The notes below the pieces were generated by a model. It was not told the origin of the DNA. It made no database searches and worked only from the letters and a program-made list of their open reading frames with translations. From Erythrobacter sp. (GTDB lineage Bacteria > Pseudomonadota > Alphaproteobacteria > Sphingomonadales > Sphingomonadaceae), in assembly GCF_024305245.1 (NCBI RefSeq), contig NZ_JAMWYX010000002.1:186001-250000 (forward strand): DNA of 64,000 bases, in the 5' to 3' direction. Both the position numbers and the translations under genes were made by a program. Positions 18,223-29,400 of the stretch are shown here, one piece after another (positions within the stretch are counted from its first letter, which is position 1; each line of letters starts with the position of its first letter).

Positions 18223-20091
18223 TTGTCCATCGCTCAGAACAACCATCGTGCCAGCCGTCCGCTGGATGATGCGCGCGCCGCTCGGCTGCGATTGCGGATG
18301 ATGTACCGGCACGGCTGGAGCGCCATTCCGGCGCTGGGTCTGGCGCTGGCGGGGCTGATGGCTGGCGATCCTGCCGCAGCGCAGCAGGTGCGCATCGCGC
18401 CCCCGACCCGCAGCGATCTGGTTCCGCCCGAATTGCGGCGCGACGAACGGCAGCCCACTCTCACCGTAGACGGCGATTTCGAACGGGCGCCCTGCGCGCT
18501 GGACCGGCCCGACTTCGCCGATATCCGTTTCACTGTGCAAGGGGCGCAGTTCAATGGCCTCGACCGGGTGCCGAGCCTCTCGCTCGACGATGCATGGCGC
18601 GCCTATCAGGGCCGCGAGCTGCCGGTTTCGGTGCTGTGCGACATCCGGGCCGAGGCCAATGCGATGCTGCGTCGCCAGGGCTATCTCGCTACTGTCGAAA
18701 TCCCCGAACAGAGCCTTGCCGACGGCGTTCCCGATTTCAACGTGGTGCTTGGCCGGCTGGTGTCTGTGCGGGTGCGCGGCGATGCCGGACCCTCGGAAAA
18801 GCTGGCGGCGGGCTATCTTGAAAAACTGACCCGCGCGGATGTGTTCAACACCAACACGGCAGAACGTTACCTGCTGCTTGCCGATGATATTCCGGGGATC
18901 GACGTGCGCCTGTCGCTGCGTCCTGCGGCAGACGGCGCACCGGGCGATCTGGTGGGCGAAATCGCTGTGCTGCGGCAGCGCGGCATGGTCGATCTCAACG
19001 TCCAGAACTTCGGCTCGGAGGCGATCGGACGGTTCGGCGGTGTGCTGCGCGGCGAGCTTTACGACCTTACGGGGCTGGGGGATCGCACCACGGTTTCGGT
19101 GTTCTCGACGCTCGAATTCGCCGAACAGCAGACGGTGCAGATCGGCCATGATTTCCGGGTCGGCAGCGAAGGCCTGCGGCTGGGCGGACAATTCACGTGG
19201 AGCACCACCGATCCTGCGCTGGGCATCCCCGGTTTCGATGTCGAATCCGAAACCGTCTTCGCCAGCATCTTCGCCAGCTATCCGCTGGTGCGCAGCCGGG
19301 CGCACAGCCTGTTTGCCGATGTCGGCTTCGACATCGTCGATCAGGACGTGTCGGTAAACACCATCCCGCTCACCGAAGACAAGGTGCGGATGGTCTACGC
19401 CCGGCTCGATGGCGCGTGGATGGATCGCGATTCGATCCAGCGCATCGGCGGTTACAGCCCGCTCGAACCCAAGCTGCGGGTGCAATACGGGATCGAGGCG
19501 CGGCGCGGACTGGATGTGTTTTCCGCCAGCCCCGATTGCCGTCCCAACCTGCTGGCCTGCCTGATCGGCGGCGTTGCCCCGCCCAGCCGGATCGAGGCCG
19601 ATCCCACCCCGCTGCTGGCCCGCATCAATGCAGGGGTAGAATATCGCCCCGATCCGCTGCTGACCTTCTCGCTGGAAACGGTCGGGCAGGTGTCCGGTGA
19701 TCCGCTGCCTGCCTTCGAGGAGCTTGCCGCAGGCAGCTTCTCGATCGGGCGCGGTTATGATCCGGGTTCGGTGCTGGGGGATAGCGGCATCCTGAGCGCA
19801 TTCGAACTGCGCTATGGTTCGATCGTGCCCGACGGGGCGGACGCTGTGGCGTTTCAGCCCTACCTGTTCACCGATGTCGCTTGGGTCTGGAACGAGGATC
19901 CCAGCCGCCGCCCGACCAACCCCGATCACCTGTGGTCGGCCGGGGGCGGGTTGCGATTGAACTGGGGCCGCGGGCTGCGCAGCGACATGGTGATCGCCGT
20001 TCCGCTGAAACGGCCCGATCTGGCGACCGAGCGCGGCGATGTGCGCTTCATGTTTTCGTTGAGTGCCCGCCTGTTCCCGTGGAGATATTGA
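18223..20091 (+). CDS. two-partner secretion outer-membrane translocator (TpsB, ShlB/FhaC family)
   Basis: A 622-residue Omp85-superfamily barrel that exports the TpsA protein encoded next. The N-terminal part has a signal sequence, then a POTRA-like region (about residues 80-220, including VRVRGDAGPSEKLAAGYLEK), then a 16-strand-type barrel ending in an aromatic residue. IGRGYDPGSVLGDSG near residue 510 is the loop 6 (VRGY-like) motif. The start is uncertain. TTG 18223 has a G-rich ribosome site but gives a long leader; ATG 18298 or 18301 (MMYRHGW...) gives a standard signal peptide ending DPAAAQQ. The stop is one base before the TpsA ATG, as expected for coupled partners. Confidence 0.9.
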   Translation: MSIAQNNHRASRPLDDARAARLRLRMMYRHGWSAIPALGLALAGLMAGDPAAAQQVRIAPPTRSDLVPPELRRDERQPTLTVDGDFERAPCALDRPDFADIRFTVQGAQFNGLDRVPSLSLDDAWRAYQGRELPVSVLCDIRAEANAMLRRQGYLATVEIPEQSLADGVPDFNVVLGRLVSVRVRGDAGPSEKLAAGYLEKLTRADVFNTNTAERYLLLADDIPGIDVRLSLRPAADGAPGDLVGEIAVLRQRGMVDLNVQNFGSEAIGRFGGVLRGELYDLTGLGDRTTVSVFSTLEFAEQQTVQIGHDFRVGSEGLRLGGQFTWSTTDPALGIPGFDVESETVFASIFASYPLVRSRAHSLFADVGFDIVDQDVSVNTIPLTEDKVRMVYARLDGAWMDRDSIQRIGGYSPLEPKLRVQYGIEARRGLDVFSASPDCRPNLLACLIGGVAPPSRIEADPTPLLARINAGVEYRPDPLLTFSLETVGQVSGDPLPAFEELAAGSFSIGRGYDPGSVLGDSGILSAFELRYGSIVPDGADAVAFQPYLFTDVAWVWNEDPSRRPTNPDHLWSAGGGLRLNWGRGLRSDMVIAVPLKRPDLATERGDVRFMFSLSARLFPWRY

Positions 20092-20092
20092 G

Positions 20093-23000
20093 ATGACCTG
20101 TCCGATCCGGAACCGTTCGCGCCTGCTTGTCGGCTGTGGCAGCTCGGCCATGGCGCTGGCACTGGCGCTTGGCCTGCCGCAGCGCGCCGAGGCGCAGGGG
20201 ATCAATGCCACGGGCGAGGTGCTCGTCCCGAGCAGTGCGAGTATCAACAACGAGGCTCCTGGCCAGACCACTGTCACCGTGTTCGAACCGACCGCCGTGA
20301 TCGACTGGACTCCCACGGAAGACGTCAACGGGGATGCGCTGGATTTTCTGCCGACCGGCAACACGGCGCTGTTCCAGGCGGGCGTTTCGGTTTCCGATTT
20401 CGCGGTGCTCAACCGCATCCTGCCGTCGGCCAACAACAATATCGTAGTGATCGACGGAAGCGTCCTGTCGCGGATTTTCGATGGTTCCGGCAATGCCGTG
20501 GCGGGTGGGTTCGTCGCCTTCTATTCGCCCACCGGCATTCTGATCGGCAGCAATGCAAGCTTCGATGTCGGCAGCCTGTTGCTGACCACGCTCGATCCCG
20601 ATCCCACCAGCTTTCAGAATTTCGCTACCAATAACGGCACCCTTCAGCTTGCCGGCGCGACCGGATCGACCGCGCGCATCCAGATCGATGCGGGCGCGCA
20701 GATCACCGCCTCGCCCGAAAACGCGTTCTTTGCGGTGGTCGCGGCCGATGTGCAGATGTCGGGCACGGCGCTGGTCAACGGCAGCCACGCCTATGTCGCG
20801 GGCGAAGTGGTAAACCTGCGGGTTTCCAACGGCCTGTTCGATATCGAAATCCCGATCGGCACGGCCGCCACCGGCACGGTGATGGACATCAACGGTACCG
20901 TCGGCGGGGCATCGAGCACCGGGGCCGGCGATAACCACATGATCTATGGCGTCGCGGCCGCGCAGAATGATCCGATCAGTATGCTTTTCAGCGGCAACCT
21001 CGGCTTCGAACCGGCGCAGCAGGCCGGGGTCGTCAATGGCGAGATCATCCTTTCTGCCAATTACAACGTGTTCGGCCGCGATGTTCAGGGTGACACGATC
21101 AGCAACGGGATCAATGCCGTTTTCGGCCAGACCCCGTCACCGTTCGGCCCGCTGCTCGGCGAAGCCAACATCCTGATGCAGGATTTCGCCTCCACCAGCA
21201 GCATCCTCGCCATCGGCACCGATACTGTGGGCGTGACTGCGGTGAATTCGGCAAGTTCGGTCGAAGGCAATCTGCTGATGGTCGGCCGCCGCAATGCCGA
21301 ACTGACGGCGGCGAATGGCCAGAGCTTCGATATTTCGGGCGACGTGCTGGTATCCTCGCGCGCATTCGGCGTTGTCGACATGGGCCTGCAGGACCCCTCC
21401 CTGATCAACGCGCAAGGCGGGACCGCCTTCATCGACGCATTCGGCGGCGGAACCATGACCATCGATGGTAACGCGCTGGTTACAGCCGAGGCGATCGGCG
21501 GGGCGCTCGACTTCGATACGGCCGGAACTGCAACCGGCGGCACCGCACAGGCCGGCTCGACCGACGGCACGCTCTCGATTCTCGGCAATCTCGAAGTCAA
21601 TGCCAATGCGCGAGTGACCAATCAGGTATCGTTCCTCAGCAACGGCGCTACCATGACGGGCGGTCTTGCGCAGGTATTCGCAGCGCAGGGCGGCGCGGTG
21701 ACGCTGGGCGGTGACGTCGACATTCTTGCCATTGCCTTCGGCCGTGACGCTCTGACAAGCTCCGACGCTTTCGGCGGCGAGGCGCGGATGAGCATCGTGG
21801 GCGGCGGCACGATCGGCGTTGTGGGCAGTGTCGACATCTTCGCCGATGCATTCGGCGGCAGTTCGAGCCAGTCGGGAATAGGCTCGCTCGCCGATGCGGG
21901 CGACGCCGGGATCGATATCGACGGGGCGGGCGCGATTACGATCGATGGCGGCGTCCTGATCGGCGCGTCAGGCTTTGGCGGCACGAATTTCGGCGACAGT
22001 TCCCAGCAAGGCACCGGCGGAACGGCCCTTGGCGGGGCCGCGCGGGTATTGGTGACCGGCGATGGCAGCCTCATCATCGGTACCGATTTTTCCGCCAGCG
22101 CCAACGCGGTCGGCGGCAATGGGCCGGATGCCGGCGGCGAAGCATCCGCCGGGATTGCAGGCGCCAATGTCCTGACCGGACTGATCGACATCGGCGGGAA
22201 CGTCTTCGCCAATGCCGATGCCGAAGGCGGTGATGGCGATGATGGATTGGGCGGGAACGGCGGCAACGCCTTCGGCGGCAACGCCTTCCTGCAGGCCGAT
22301 GGCGGCCCCAGTTCGCCAGCGACAATCAATGCCGCAGCGGCGTTCATTTCCGCAACCGGCTTGGGCGGGCGCGGCGGCGATGGCGACAGCAGCGATTTTC
22401 AGGCTGGTGACGGCGGCAACGGCACCGGCGGGAGTTTCGCAACCCCCAATCAGGCCGATCCGACCTTCAACAGCGGCGCTTTCCTGCTGGCTGGCGGCGA
22501 TAACGGCAATCTCAACATCACCGCCGAAGCATTCGTGGACGCGACCGGCAGGGGCGGGCGGGGCGGCGATGGCGTGCCGAGCCAGTTCAGCATTCGCCGG
22601 GGCGGCAATGGCGGGATCGGGACGGGCGGTCTGGCGCAGGCCGGACTGGCGCTGCTCGGCGGTAGCGGTGCGATCGGCGACGGGGTGGCCAGCTTCGGGG
22701 GGCTTTTCGTCGAATCCGACGGTTTTGGCGGCGGCGGCGGTAATGGCGGGCAGACCGGCGATCCCATCGGCTCCGGCGGAAACGGTTTCGGCGGGGATGC
22801 TGCGCTGACGGTCAGCGCCGGTGAGGTCATTGCCGATTTCGCCAATGTCGCGGCGAGCGGGTTTGGTGCTGACGGCGAGGTCGGCGCCGATGGACAGGGC
22901 GGCAACGCCGGCATTCAGGGCAATGGTGTGCTGACGATGGGGTCGCTTAACGTGGGTGCCCAAGGGTTCGGCGGCTTCGGCCGCTCCGGTCCGGGCGGCA

Positions 23001-26000
23001 GCGGCATCGGCGGCCAATCGTTCGTCGCCCTGGACGGCATCACTGCAACCTTCAGCGATGACGTGTTCATCAATGCCGAGGGTGCTGGCGGATTTTCCCA
23101 AACCGGCGATGGCGGCGACGGCACCGGCGGCACCGCCTATATCGGCGTAACCGAAAGCACGCCCGGCAGCGGAACCTTCGAAGGCAATGCCTCGGTAACT
23201 GCCCACGGCCTTGGCGGAGTCGCAGGCACAGGGGCCACCGGCGGGACCGGGTCGGGCGGACTTGCCTTTGTCGAGGCGCAGGCCGGCAGCACAGTCCGGT
23301 TCGGCACCTTGCAGGTCACGGCAAGCGGCACGCGAGGCGACACCGAAGGTCAGCCGCCGCCACAATCGGGCAGCGATGGCATCGGCGGCACCGCCGAACT
23401 GCGCAGCTCCGGTACCGGCAGCCAGATCATCGTCGAGCGCAATTTCAGCGAAACCTTCCTAGACGAACTCAATGGCGGCGGGATCGTGGCGGCGCTCGGC
23501 CTCGGTACAATCGCCACCGGTGGCACCGGCGCGGGCGGCAGAGGAATCGGCGGCACCATTCTGGTGCAGGCTTCGTCGGGCGGATCGATCGCCCTGCCGC
23601 AAGACCCGGTCAATGATCCAGACAGCATCGGGCCGAACCGCCTTCTGGCCTATGGCATCGGCGGCGGATCGAATGTCGATGGCGGTCAGAGCGGCGATGG
23701 ATTCGGCGGTACCGGCACAATCGAGATGGAAGGCGGCACCATCATCATGGGCCGGACCAGTTTTTCGGTCTATGGTCAGGGCGGATCGAGCCAGAACGCA
23801 ACCCGCACTATCGGCGGCGGCGACGGGTTCGGCGGCTTGCGCTTCGTTCAGGTGTTCGATGGCGGAACATTGACGGCTGAACTGGCCGAGGGGCGGGCAG
23901 GCGGCTTTGGCGGCAACGGATCGGGCGATGGCGAGGGCGGTTCCGCCTTTACCGGCCTCAGCTCGATCGACCTTTTCGACGGCACCTTCAACATCGTCGG
24001 CAATCTGTTGTGGGCCGACACATCGACCGGCGGCAGTGGTGCCACCGGTGGAAGCGTGTTCGCATCGAGCGGCGAGGGCGGCGAGGTCCAGTTCTTCGCC
24101 GATAATTCCACCATCGATTTCGCCGCCAACAGCGCGGGCGAAAGCGGCTTTGTCGGCTTGATCGATTTGCGCGCCGGCAACGGCATCACTCAGGGCGGTG
24201 ACGTAACCGATGGCGCGATCCTGATCGGGATTTTCAACAGCACCGTGACTTCGGGCAATTTCCTCGCGCAGGCGCTGTCGACCGGCGGCAATGTCACCGG
24301 CCCGACGGGGCGCGGCGGCAATGTCGAGGCTGCGCGCGTGAGCGCCTCCTTCTCGGGCTCGGACGTCGAACTGTTTGGCCGCAACATTTTTGCGAGCGAG
24401 GCGCGCGGCGGCTCAAGCGCGCCCGGCAGCGGCATCGCGGGCGGGGCGATCGGCAACGAGGCCGAGTTGGTGGATCTGCGGATCGCGGATTCCGATGTGA
24501 CGATCTCGCCCGATGCCAACTCGGACGGCGCTCTGGTTCTGAGCGCGCGCGCGTACGGCGGAGCGGGCGATCAGATCGGCAACGCGACCAGCTTGCGTTC
24601 GGTCTTCGGAGTGGATCGGTCGACCCTGATCCTTGACGAACTGCTGGTCGAATCGCTCAGTTTCACCAACGCGATTACCACCGGCCAGCAAGGCGGCGTT
24701 GCGCAGAGCGGCGCGGCCGAGATCACCATCGATGGCGATCAGTTCGGGAGCTTTCCCCCGTTCTCCGACATTTCGGCAGGCACGATCTCGCTGGCTACCG
24801 ATGCTGTAACCTCGGACGGCGGCACGGCGACTGCGGGTGAAGCGCGCTTCGCGATTGCGGCAGACCGGGATGCAATTGTCACTGCGGATAGCGTGATCCT
24901 GACCGCCGATGCATCTGGCGCCAATCAGAACGCGAACGGAAATACCGCGGGGCGCTTTGTGGTGGAAATCGGCGGGGGGAGCCTGAACACGGCCAACCTG
25001 TCCGCTTCGGCGAGCGGCGACACGCTTATTTCCAGTGTGGCACCGTCGCTGTTGGTTGCTGAAGGCGGCGACATCAACGTTACCGGCATTCTGGATGCAT
25101 TCGTGCTGGGCGACATTCAGGTTCGCACGTCTCAGGGCAACATCATCGGCAGCGCGGTCGCGCCCGCCTCCACCACCATCATCGGTCTGCGCGCGCGAGG
25201 CCGGATCGAAATTCTCGGCGATAACGACGCGGCGATCGGCCTTGGCGGGGACGATATCACCCTTACCGCGCGCGAAATCGACATCGACGACGGCGCAAGG
25301 GTCGGCGCACGCTCCGCCCTGTTCGCCTCGCTCGAACGCGATCACACCGCGATCATCGGTGGAATCAACGAGGAGATCGGCTTCACCCTGACCGCAGCCG
25401 AGATCGGACGGATCAGCGCCAATGATTTCGCTGTCGTCGGTTCCAATGTAATCACCAGCGATCCCGACCAACCCGATGTTCTTGTTCGTGACTTCACCAT
25501 CTCCGGTTCGATCGCTGACGGGTTTTCGCGGTTCCGCATCTTCCCGGTAGAGGAGGGGCCGGGCATCATCCGGGTCGAGGGAACGGTCTCCTATCTCAAC
25601 ACGGCCACCACAGACGAATTCGTCATCAACGCGGGCGGCCGGATTGAAGTGGTCACGCCCGGAGGGATCCGCGTCACGGATACCGATGGCTTGCCCGGAG
25701 GGATATTGACGCTCAGTGCCGACAGTATCTGGGCAGCCGATGCCGATATGATCGGGCAATTGCAATCCGCCCCGGTCTTTGCCGGGCGCGACGCCTTGCT
25801 GGCGGTTGCCGTGGCGGGCAGCGACGATCCGCTCGGCTACCTGCGCGCCCGCCGAATTTCGCTGGGTGCGGGCAGCTTCCTGCTGATCCGGAACACCGGC
25901 ACTTCCACCGAGCAGGGTGGTCTGTTGGTGGGTGCAGGAGGCCTTTCGATCGCGGCCGATAGCGACATCAATTTTGGCGATCCGCTCGATGTGTTCGCCT

Positions 26001-26410
26001 ATGGCCGCCGCCTGCGCGATGACGGGACGTTCGTGACCGGAAACGACTTCTTCAGCGAAGTGAACTTCAACCGCACCGGGCAGGCCCCGACCACCTATGG
26101 CGATGCGAGCGCCTTTAACGATTGCATCATCAACACCGGCGTCTGCCCCGCTCCGCCGCCGCCGCCGCCGGAGCGGGAGCAGATTCTGCCGCCGCTCAAC
26201 AATCCGACAGTGATTGTCGATCCGGTCACCTTTGGTGAGCCGACAGGAGACACCGTGGCCGCACAGAACGACAAATTCGGCATGGATTTCCCCGAGCAGC
26301 CCGAATCGCCGCTGATTTCCGAGGAGCCGCTGCTCGATGATCCGGTGGCGAGCGGCAGCGATGCGTCGCTCTATTCCCCGTCCGGCTACGCGCCCGGGGA
26401 GGAGAACTAG
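20093..26410 (+). CDS. TpsA exoprotein, filamentous-hemagglutinin family, glycine-rich
   Basis: A 2105-residue secreted protein. Residues 1-35 form a signal peptide (ALALALGLPQRAEAQG). The TPS domain spans about 35-300, and FYSPTGILIGSNASFDVG matches the NPNGI-type motif of the FHA secretion domain. A beta-helix-like body follows, including a long Gly/Asn/Asp-rich repeat region (about residues 625-1330). After about residue 2020 a CPAPPPPPPE hinge leads to an acidic tail with no known anchor. I start at ATG 20093, directly after the TpsB stop; an in-frame codon at 20063 lies inside TpsB. It should be threaded through TpsB as a surface or released fibre. Its function is unknown; adhesion is the usual role, but the CHAT and cyclase neighbours suggest a more specific one. 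Confidence 0.9.
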   Translation: MTCPIRNRSRLLVGCGSSAMALALALGLPQRAEAQGINATGEVLVPSSASINNEAPGQTTVTVFEPTAVIDWTPTEDVNGDALDFLPTGNTALFQAGVSVSDFAVLNRILPSANNNIVVIDGSVLSRIFDGSGNAVAGGFVAFYSPTGILIGSNASFDVGSLLLTTLDPDPTSFQNFATNNGTLQLAGATGSTARIQIDAGAQITASPENAFFAVVAADVQMSGTALVNGSHAYVAGEVVNLRVSNGLFDIEIPIGTAATGTVMDINGTVGGASSTGAGDNHMIYGVAAAQNDPISMLFSGNLGFEPAQQAGVVNGEIILSANYNVFGRDVQGDTISNGINAVFGQTPSPFGPLLGEANILMQDFASTSSILAIGTDTVGVTAVNSASSVEGNLLMVGRRNAELTAANGQSFDISGDVLVSSRAFGVVDMGLQDPSLINAQGGTAFIDAFGGGTMTIDGNALVTAEAIGGALDFDTAGTATGGTAQAGSTDGTLSILGNLEVNANARVTNQVSFLSNGATMTGGLAQVFAAQGGAVTLGGDVDILAIAFGRDALTSSDAFGGEARMSIVGGGTIGVVGSVDIFADAFGGSSSQSGIGSLADAGDAGIDIDGAGAITIDGGVLIGASGFGGTNFGDSSQQGTGGTALGGAARVLVTGDGSLIIGTDFSASANAVGGNGPDAGGEASAGIAGANVLTGLIDIGGNVFANADAEGGDGDDGLGGNGGNAFGGNAFLQADGGPSSPATINAAAAFISATGLGGRGGDGDSSDFQAGDGGNGTGGSFATPNQADPTFNSGAFLLAGGDNGNLNITAEAFVDATGRGGRGGDGVPSQFSIRRGGNGGIGTGGLAQAGLALLGGSGAIGDGVASFGGLFVESDGFGGGGGNGGQTGDPIGSGGNGFGGDAALTVSAGEVIADFANVAASGFGADGEVGADGQGGNAGIQGNGVLTMGSLNVGAQGFGGFGRSGPGGSGIGGQSFVALDGITATFSDDVFINAEGAGGFSQTGDGGDGTGGTAYIGVTESTPGSGTFEGNASVTAHGLGGVAGTGATGGTGSGGLAFVEAQAGSTVRFGTLQVTASGTRGDTEGQPPPQSGSDGIGGTAELRSSGTGSQIIVERNFSETFLDELNGGGIVAALGLGTIATGGTGAGGRGIGGTILVQASSGGSIALPQDPVNDPDSIGPNRLLAYGIGGGSNVDGGQSGDGFGGTGTIEMEGGTIIMGRTSFSVYGQGGSSQNATRTIGGGDGFGGLRFVQVFDGGTLTAELAEGRAGGFGGNGSGDGEGGSAFTGLSSIDLFDGTFNIVGNLLWADTSTGGSGATGGSVFASSGEGGEVQFFADNSTIDFAANSAGESGFVGLIDLRAGNGITQGGDVTDGAILIGIFNSTVTSGNFLAQALSTGGNVTGPTGRGGNVEAARVSASFSGSDVELFGRNIFASEARGGSSAPGSGIAGGAIGNEAELVDLRIADSDVTISPDANSDGALVLSARAYGGAGDQIGNATSLRSVFGVDRSTLILDELLVESLSFTNAITTGQQGGVAQSGAAEITIDGDQFGSFPPFSDISAGTISLATDAVTSDGGTATAGEARFAIAADRDAIVTADSVILTADASGANQNANGNTAGRFVVEIGGGSLNTANLSASASGDTLISSVAPSLLVAEGGDINVTGILDAFVLGDIQVRTSQGNIIGSAVAPASTTIIGLRARGRIEILGDNDAAIGLGGDDITLTAREIDIDDGARVGARSALFASLERDHTAIIGGINEEIGFTLTAAEIGRISANDFAVVGSNVITSDPDQPDVLVRDFTISGSIADGFSRFRIFPVEEGPGIIRVEGTVSYLNTATTDEFVINAGGRIEVVTPGGIRVTDTDGLPGGILTLSADSIWAADADMIGQLQSAPVFAGRDALLAVAVAGSDDPLGYLRARRISLGAGSFLLIRNTGTSTEQGGLLVGAGGLSIAADSDINFGDPLDVFAYGRRLRDDGTFVTGNDFFSEVNFNRTGQAPTTYGDASAFNDCIINTGVCPAPPPPPPEREQILPPLNNPTVIVDPVTFGEPTGDTVAAQNDKFGMDFPEQPESPLISEEPLLDDPVASGSDASLYSPSGYAPGEEN
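21970..24080 (+). repeat. glycine-rich degenerate coding repeats in TpsA
   Basis: Inside the TpsA gene, short units of the type GG-N-G-x-GG, GFGG and GDGG recur every 15-40 residues over about 700 residues. At DNA level they appear as GGCGGCAA/GGCGGCGA-rich imperfect repeats. Divergence between units is high, so this is an old protein repeat and not a recent tandem array. Glycine/aspartate density of this kind is common in Ca-binding beta-rolls, but no strict GGxGxDxUx nonamer series was found. Confidence 0.6.
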
Positions 26411-26411
26411 C

Positions 26412-29400
26412 ATGACCGATCGTTTCATCTCGCGTGTGACCGGCGCAGTCGGCACTTTGTGGCTCGGATTGGGGACGGCCGTTCTGCCGGCGGTTCCCGG
26501 TGCGGCGCAGACCGGGGCTGCAACCGGACAGGCCAGCCTCAGCCTGCGCGATACCTTCCCGATCGGGTCGAACGGATTGTGCGAAGCGCAGATTCTCGCT
26601 CCTGAAGCGGGGGCGGGCCTGTTCGACCGGCGCTATTCAGTCATCTGCCGCGATGCGGCCGCGCCGGTCGGCACGCTGTGGGTGATCCGCGGCAGCGCTG
26701 CAGAAGCCCCCGCCGCCCGCTTCGCCGGAGCCGAGGCGACCTGCAAGCCCGATAGTGCCAGCGTCGATACGCCCGGCCTGCCCGCTACCGAGCGGCTGGT
26801 CTGCGGCAGCAGCCAGAGCATAATCCGCACCGAACTGCTGCTCGCACGCAGCGGACAACGCACCTACGCGGCGAGCGGACTGTCGGCCTATGCCAAGGCG
26901 CTCGAACTGGGGCTGGCATCGCTGGCGAACGACAAGGTGATGCCAGGCACGGTCGAAATCCCGCTTACCAGCGCGACCGACGATCTCGCCTTCGCGCGCC
27001 AGCAGGCCGAGGCGATTGCCGCGGATCAGGCGCTGGTCGAGGCCTATCGCCGCAGCAATGCCGGCAATTTCGCCGAGGCGGCCGAGTTTTTCGCCGTGTC
27101 TTCAGCCGCGCTGGCTGGTCCGGGCGCTGTCGAGGCGCGGTTGAACCAGGGATTGCAGCAATCCAATCTGGGCAATTACACCGAGGCCCGGCGCCTGTTC
27201 GCCGCGAGCCGTGCCGATAGCGCCGCCAGTCCGGTGCTCGCCCGCCTGCTGCGCAATTATGAAGCGATGGATGCGCTCAACCAGCGCAAGCCCGAAGCGG
27301 CGCTGCAGCTGCTCGATGCGCCCTTGCTGTCCGACTTCGGCGATAGTGGCGAGCTCCGCAACCTGCTGATCGGCCCGGCGCTGGCGGGTCAGCTCGCGAG
27401 CGAGAACGATCGTGTCGGCGGGCCCTATTCATTGAGCCTCACCCCGCTCGAACGCTCGCAATTGCTGGATGGCCAGCATGCCTATCTCAAGGCAACCGCA
27501 CTGCGGCTGCTGGGCCGGGCAGGGACGGCGACCGAATTGCTCGAACAGGCCGAAGCGACCCTTGCCAGTGTGCGTGAAGGGCGGGTTGTGTCGATCGTCT
27601 GGCTGAGAGCGCAAGTGCTGGGCGAACTGGCCGAAAACGCCGAACGCAGCGGCCGTCCGGCCGATGCCGAGGCGTTGCATCAGCGGGCGGTTGCCCTGCT
27701 GGATGCGACCTACCCCAATTCGCCAGCCTATGACAGCGCGCGGGGCTTACTCGCGGGCTTTTATGCCCGCGCCGGCCGCCGCGACGATGCCCTGACCTTG
27801 TACCGCGACATTGTTGCGGATGCGGAAGGCCGCCCGCTCCCCTCGCTGCGCGGTCTGCTCGCCCCTTATTTTGCGCTGCTGTTTGCTGGCGACACGGCAG
27901 ATGCGGCGTCGGCTGCCGAACTGTTCGCCGCAAGCCAGCTGCTCCAGCGTCCCGGTCTTGCCCAGACCCAGGCCGTGCTGGCGCGCGAGCTTTCCGGCGG
28001 CACCGACGAAGCGGCGCAATTATTCCGCACCACAACCAATCTCGCCCGCGGGATCGAGCAGCTGCGCCTTTCACTGATCGAATTGCGCTCCACCCAGGAA
28101 CTCGGAAGCGATCAGACCGCCGCCATCGCCGAGAATGAGGAACGCCTGCAGCAGTTGCAGGTGCAGCAGGCCGAAGTGCTTCAGAAACTCGCTGCCTATC
28201 CGCGCTACCGGGCGGTGACGGAAGGCGCGCTTGCGCTTTCCGATCTGCAGGCGGTGCTTGGCGAGGACGAGGCTTATGTGAAGCTCGTCACGCTCGAAGA
28301 CAGCGCGTTCGTGATCTATTCGACCACGACTAGTGCGCAGGCCTGGCGCGCCGATGCGACGCCGGACGAGCTGGAAAAGCTGGTCGGCCGGATCCGCGAG
28401 AGCATCGCCATTGCCGAGGGCGGGCAGGTGCTGACCTATCCGTTCGACATCGAAGGCGCGCGGGAACTGTATGTGCGCCTGTTTGCGCCAGTGGCCGAAC
28501 GGCTGCCGCAGTTGCGGCATATCGTGTTCGAACCCGACGGCGCGCTGTTGAAACTGCCGATCAATCTGCTGGTGACCGATGATGGCAGCGTTGCGGCCTA
28601 CAAGGCGCGGCTCGCCGGAAGCAATGGCGACGAATATGATTTCCGCGGCACGGCTTGGCTGGGCCGGAAGACTCAGATCAGCACCTCTGTCGGGGCGTCT
28701 GCCTTCCGCGACGTGCGCGCGGCGCGGCCTTCGAACGGAACCCGGCCCTATCTCGGCCTCGGCGAGAATGCGCCGATCGAGCCGGGCACTGCCGGGGCCG
28801 GAGCACGCACCCGCTCGGCACTGGCGGGCGGCGAGAATTGCCAGTGGTCGCCCAACATCTGGGCCAATCCGATTCCCGCCGACGAACTGCGCGATGCCGC
28901 CGAGCGGTTCGGCGGCGCATCGCGCGTGCTGACGAAGGATGAATTCACCGACAGCGCGATCCGCAATCTCGACAACCTTGGCGAATACCGCGTGCTGCAT
29001 TTCGCCACCCACGGGCTCGTCACCGCGCCGCAACCCGAATGTCCGCCGCGCCCCGCGCTGCTGACCAGCTTCGGCGATGGCGAGGATTCGGACGGTCTGC
29101 TCAGTTTCGCGGAGATTTTCGGCCTCAGGATCGATGCCGATCTGGTGATCCTTTCGGCCTGCGATACCGCCGGCAGCGCCACAATCGGTGCGACCCGTGA
29201 GGCGGGTGTGACCAGCGGCGGCGACTTCGCGCTGGACGGGTTGGTGCGTGCCTTTGTGGGCGCGGGCGGGCGCACTATTCTGGCGAGCCATTGGCCGGTA
29301 CCTGATGATTTCAACGCCACCGGACGATTGATCTCCGGTCTGTTTGCCGAAGGCGGGCGGGAAACCGCCGAGGCGCTGCGCGCGTCGCAATTGTCGCTGA

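Noticed and set aside
18133..20493. 786-codon minus-strand frame across the TpsB/TpsA junction
   Set aside because: Antisense shadow without signal, motif or ribosome site; the plus-strand genes are well supported.
21970..24080. Possible CRISPR array or minisatellite
   Set aside because: The GGCGGC-rich repeats are irregular in length and divergent, stay in one reading frame and encode a Gly-rich protein region.
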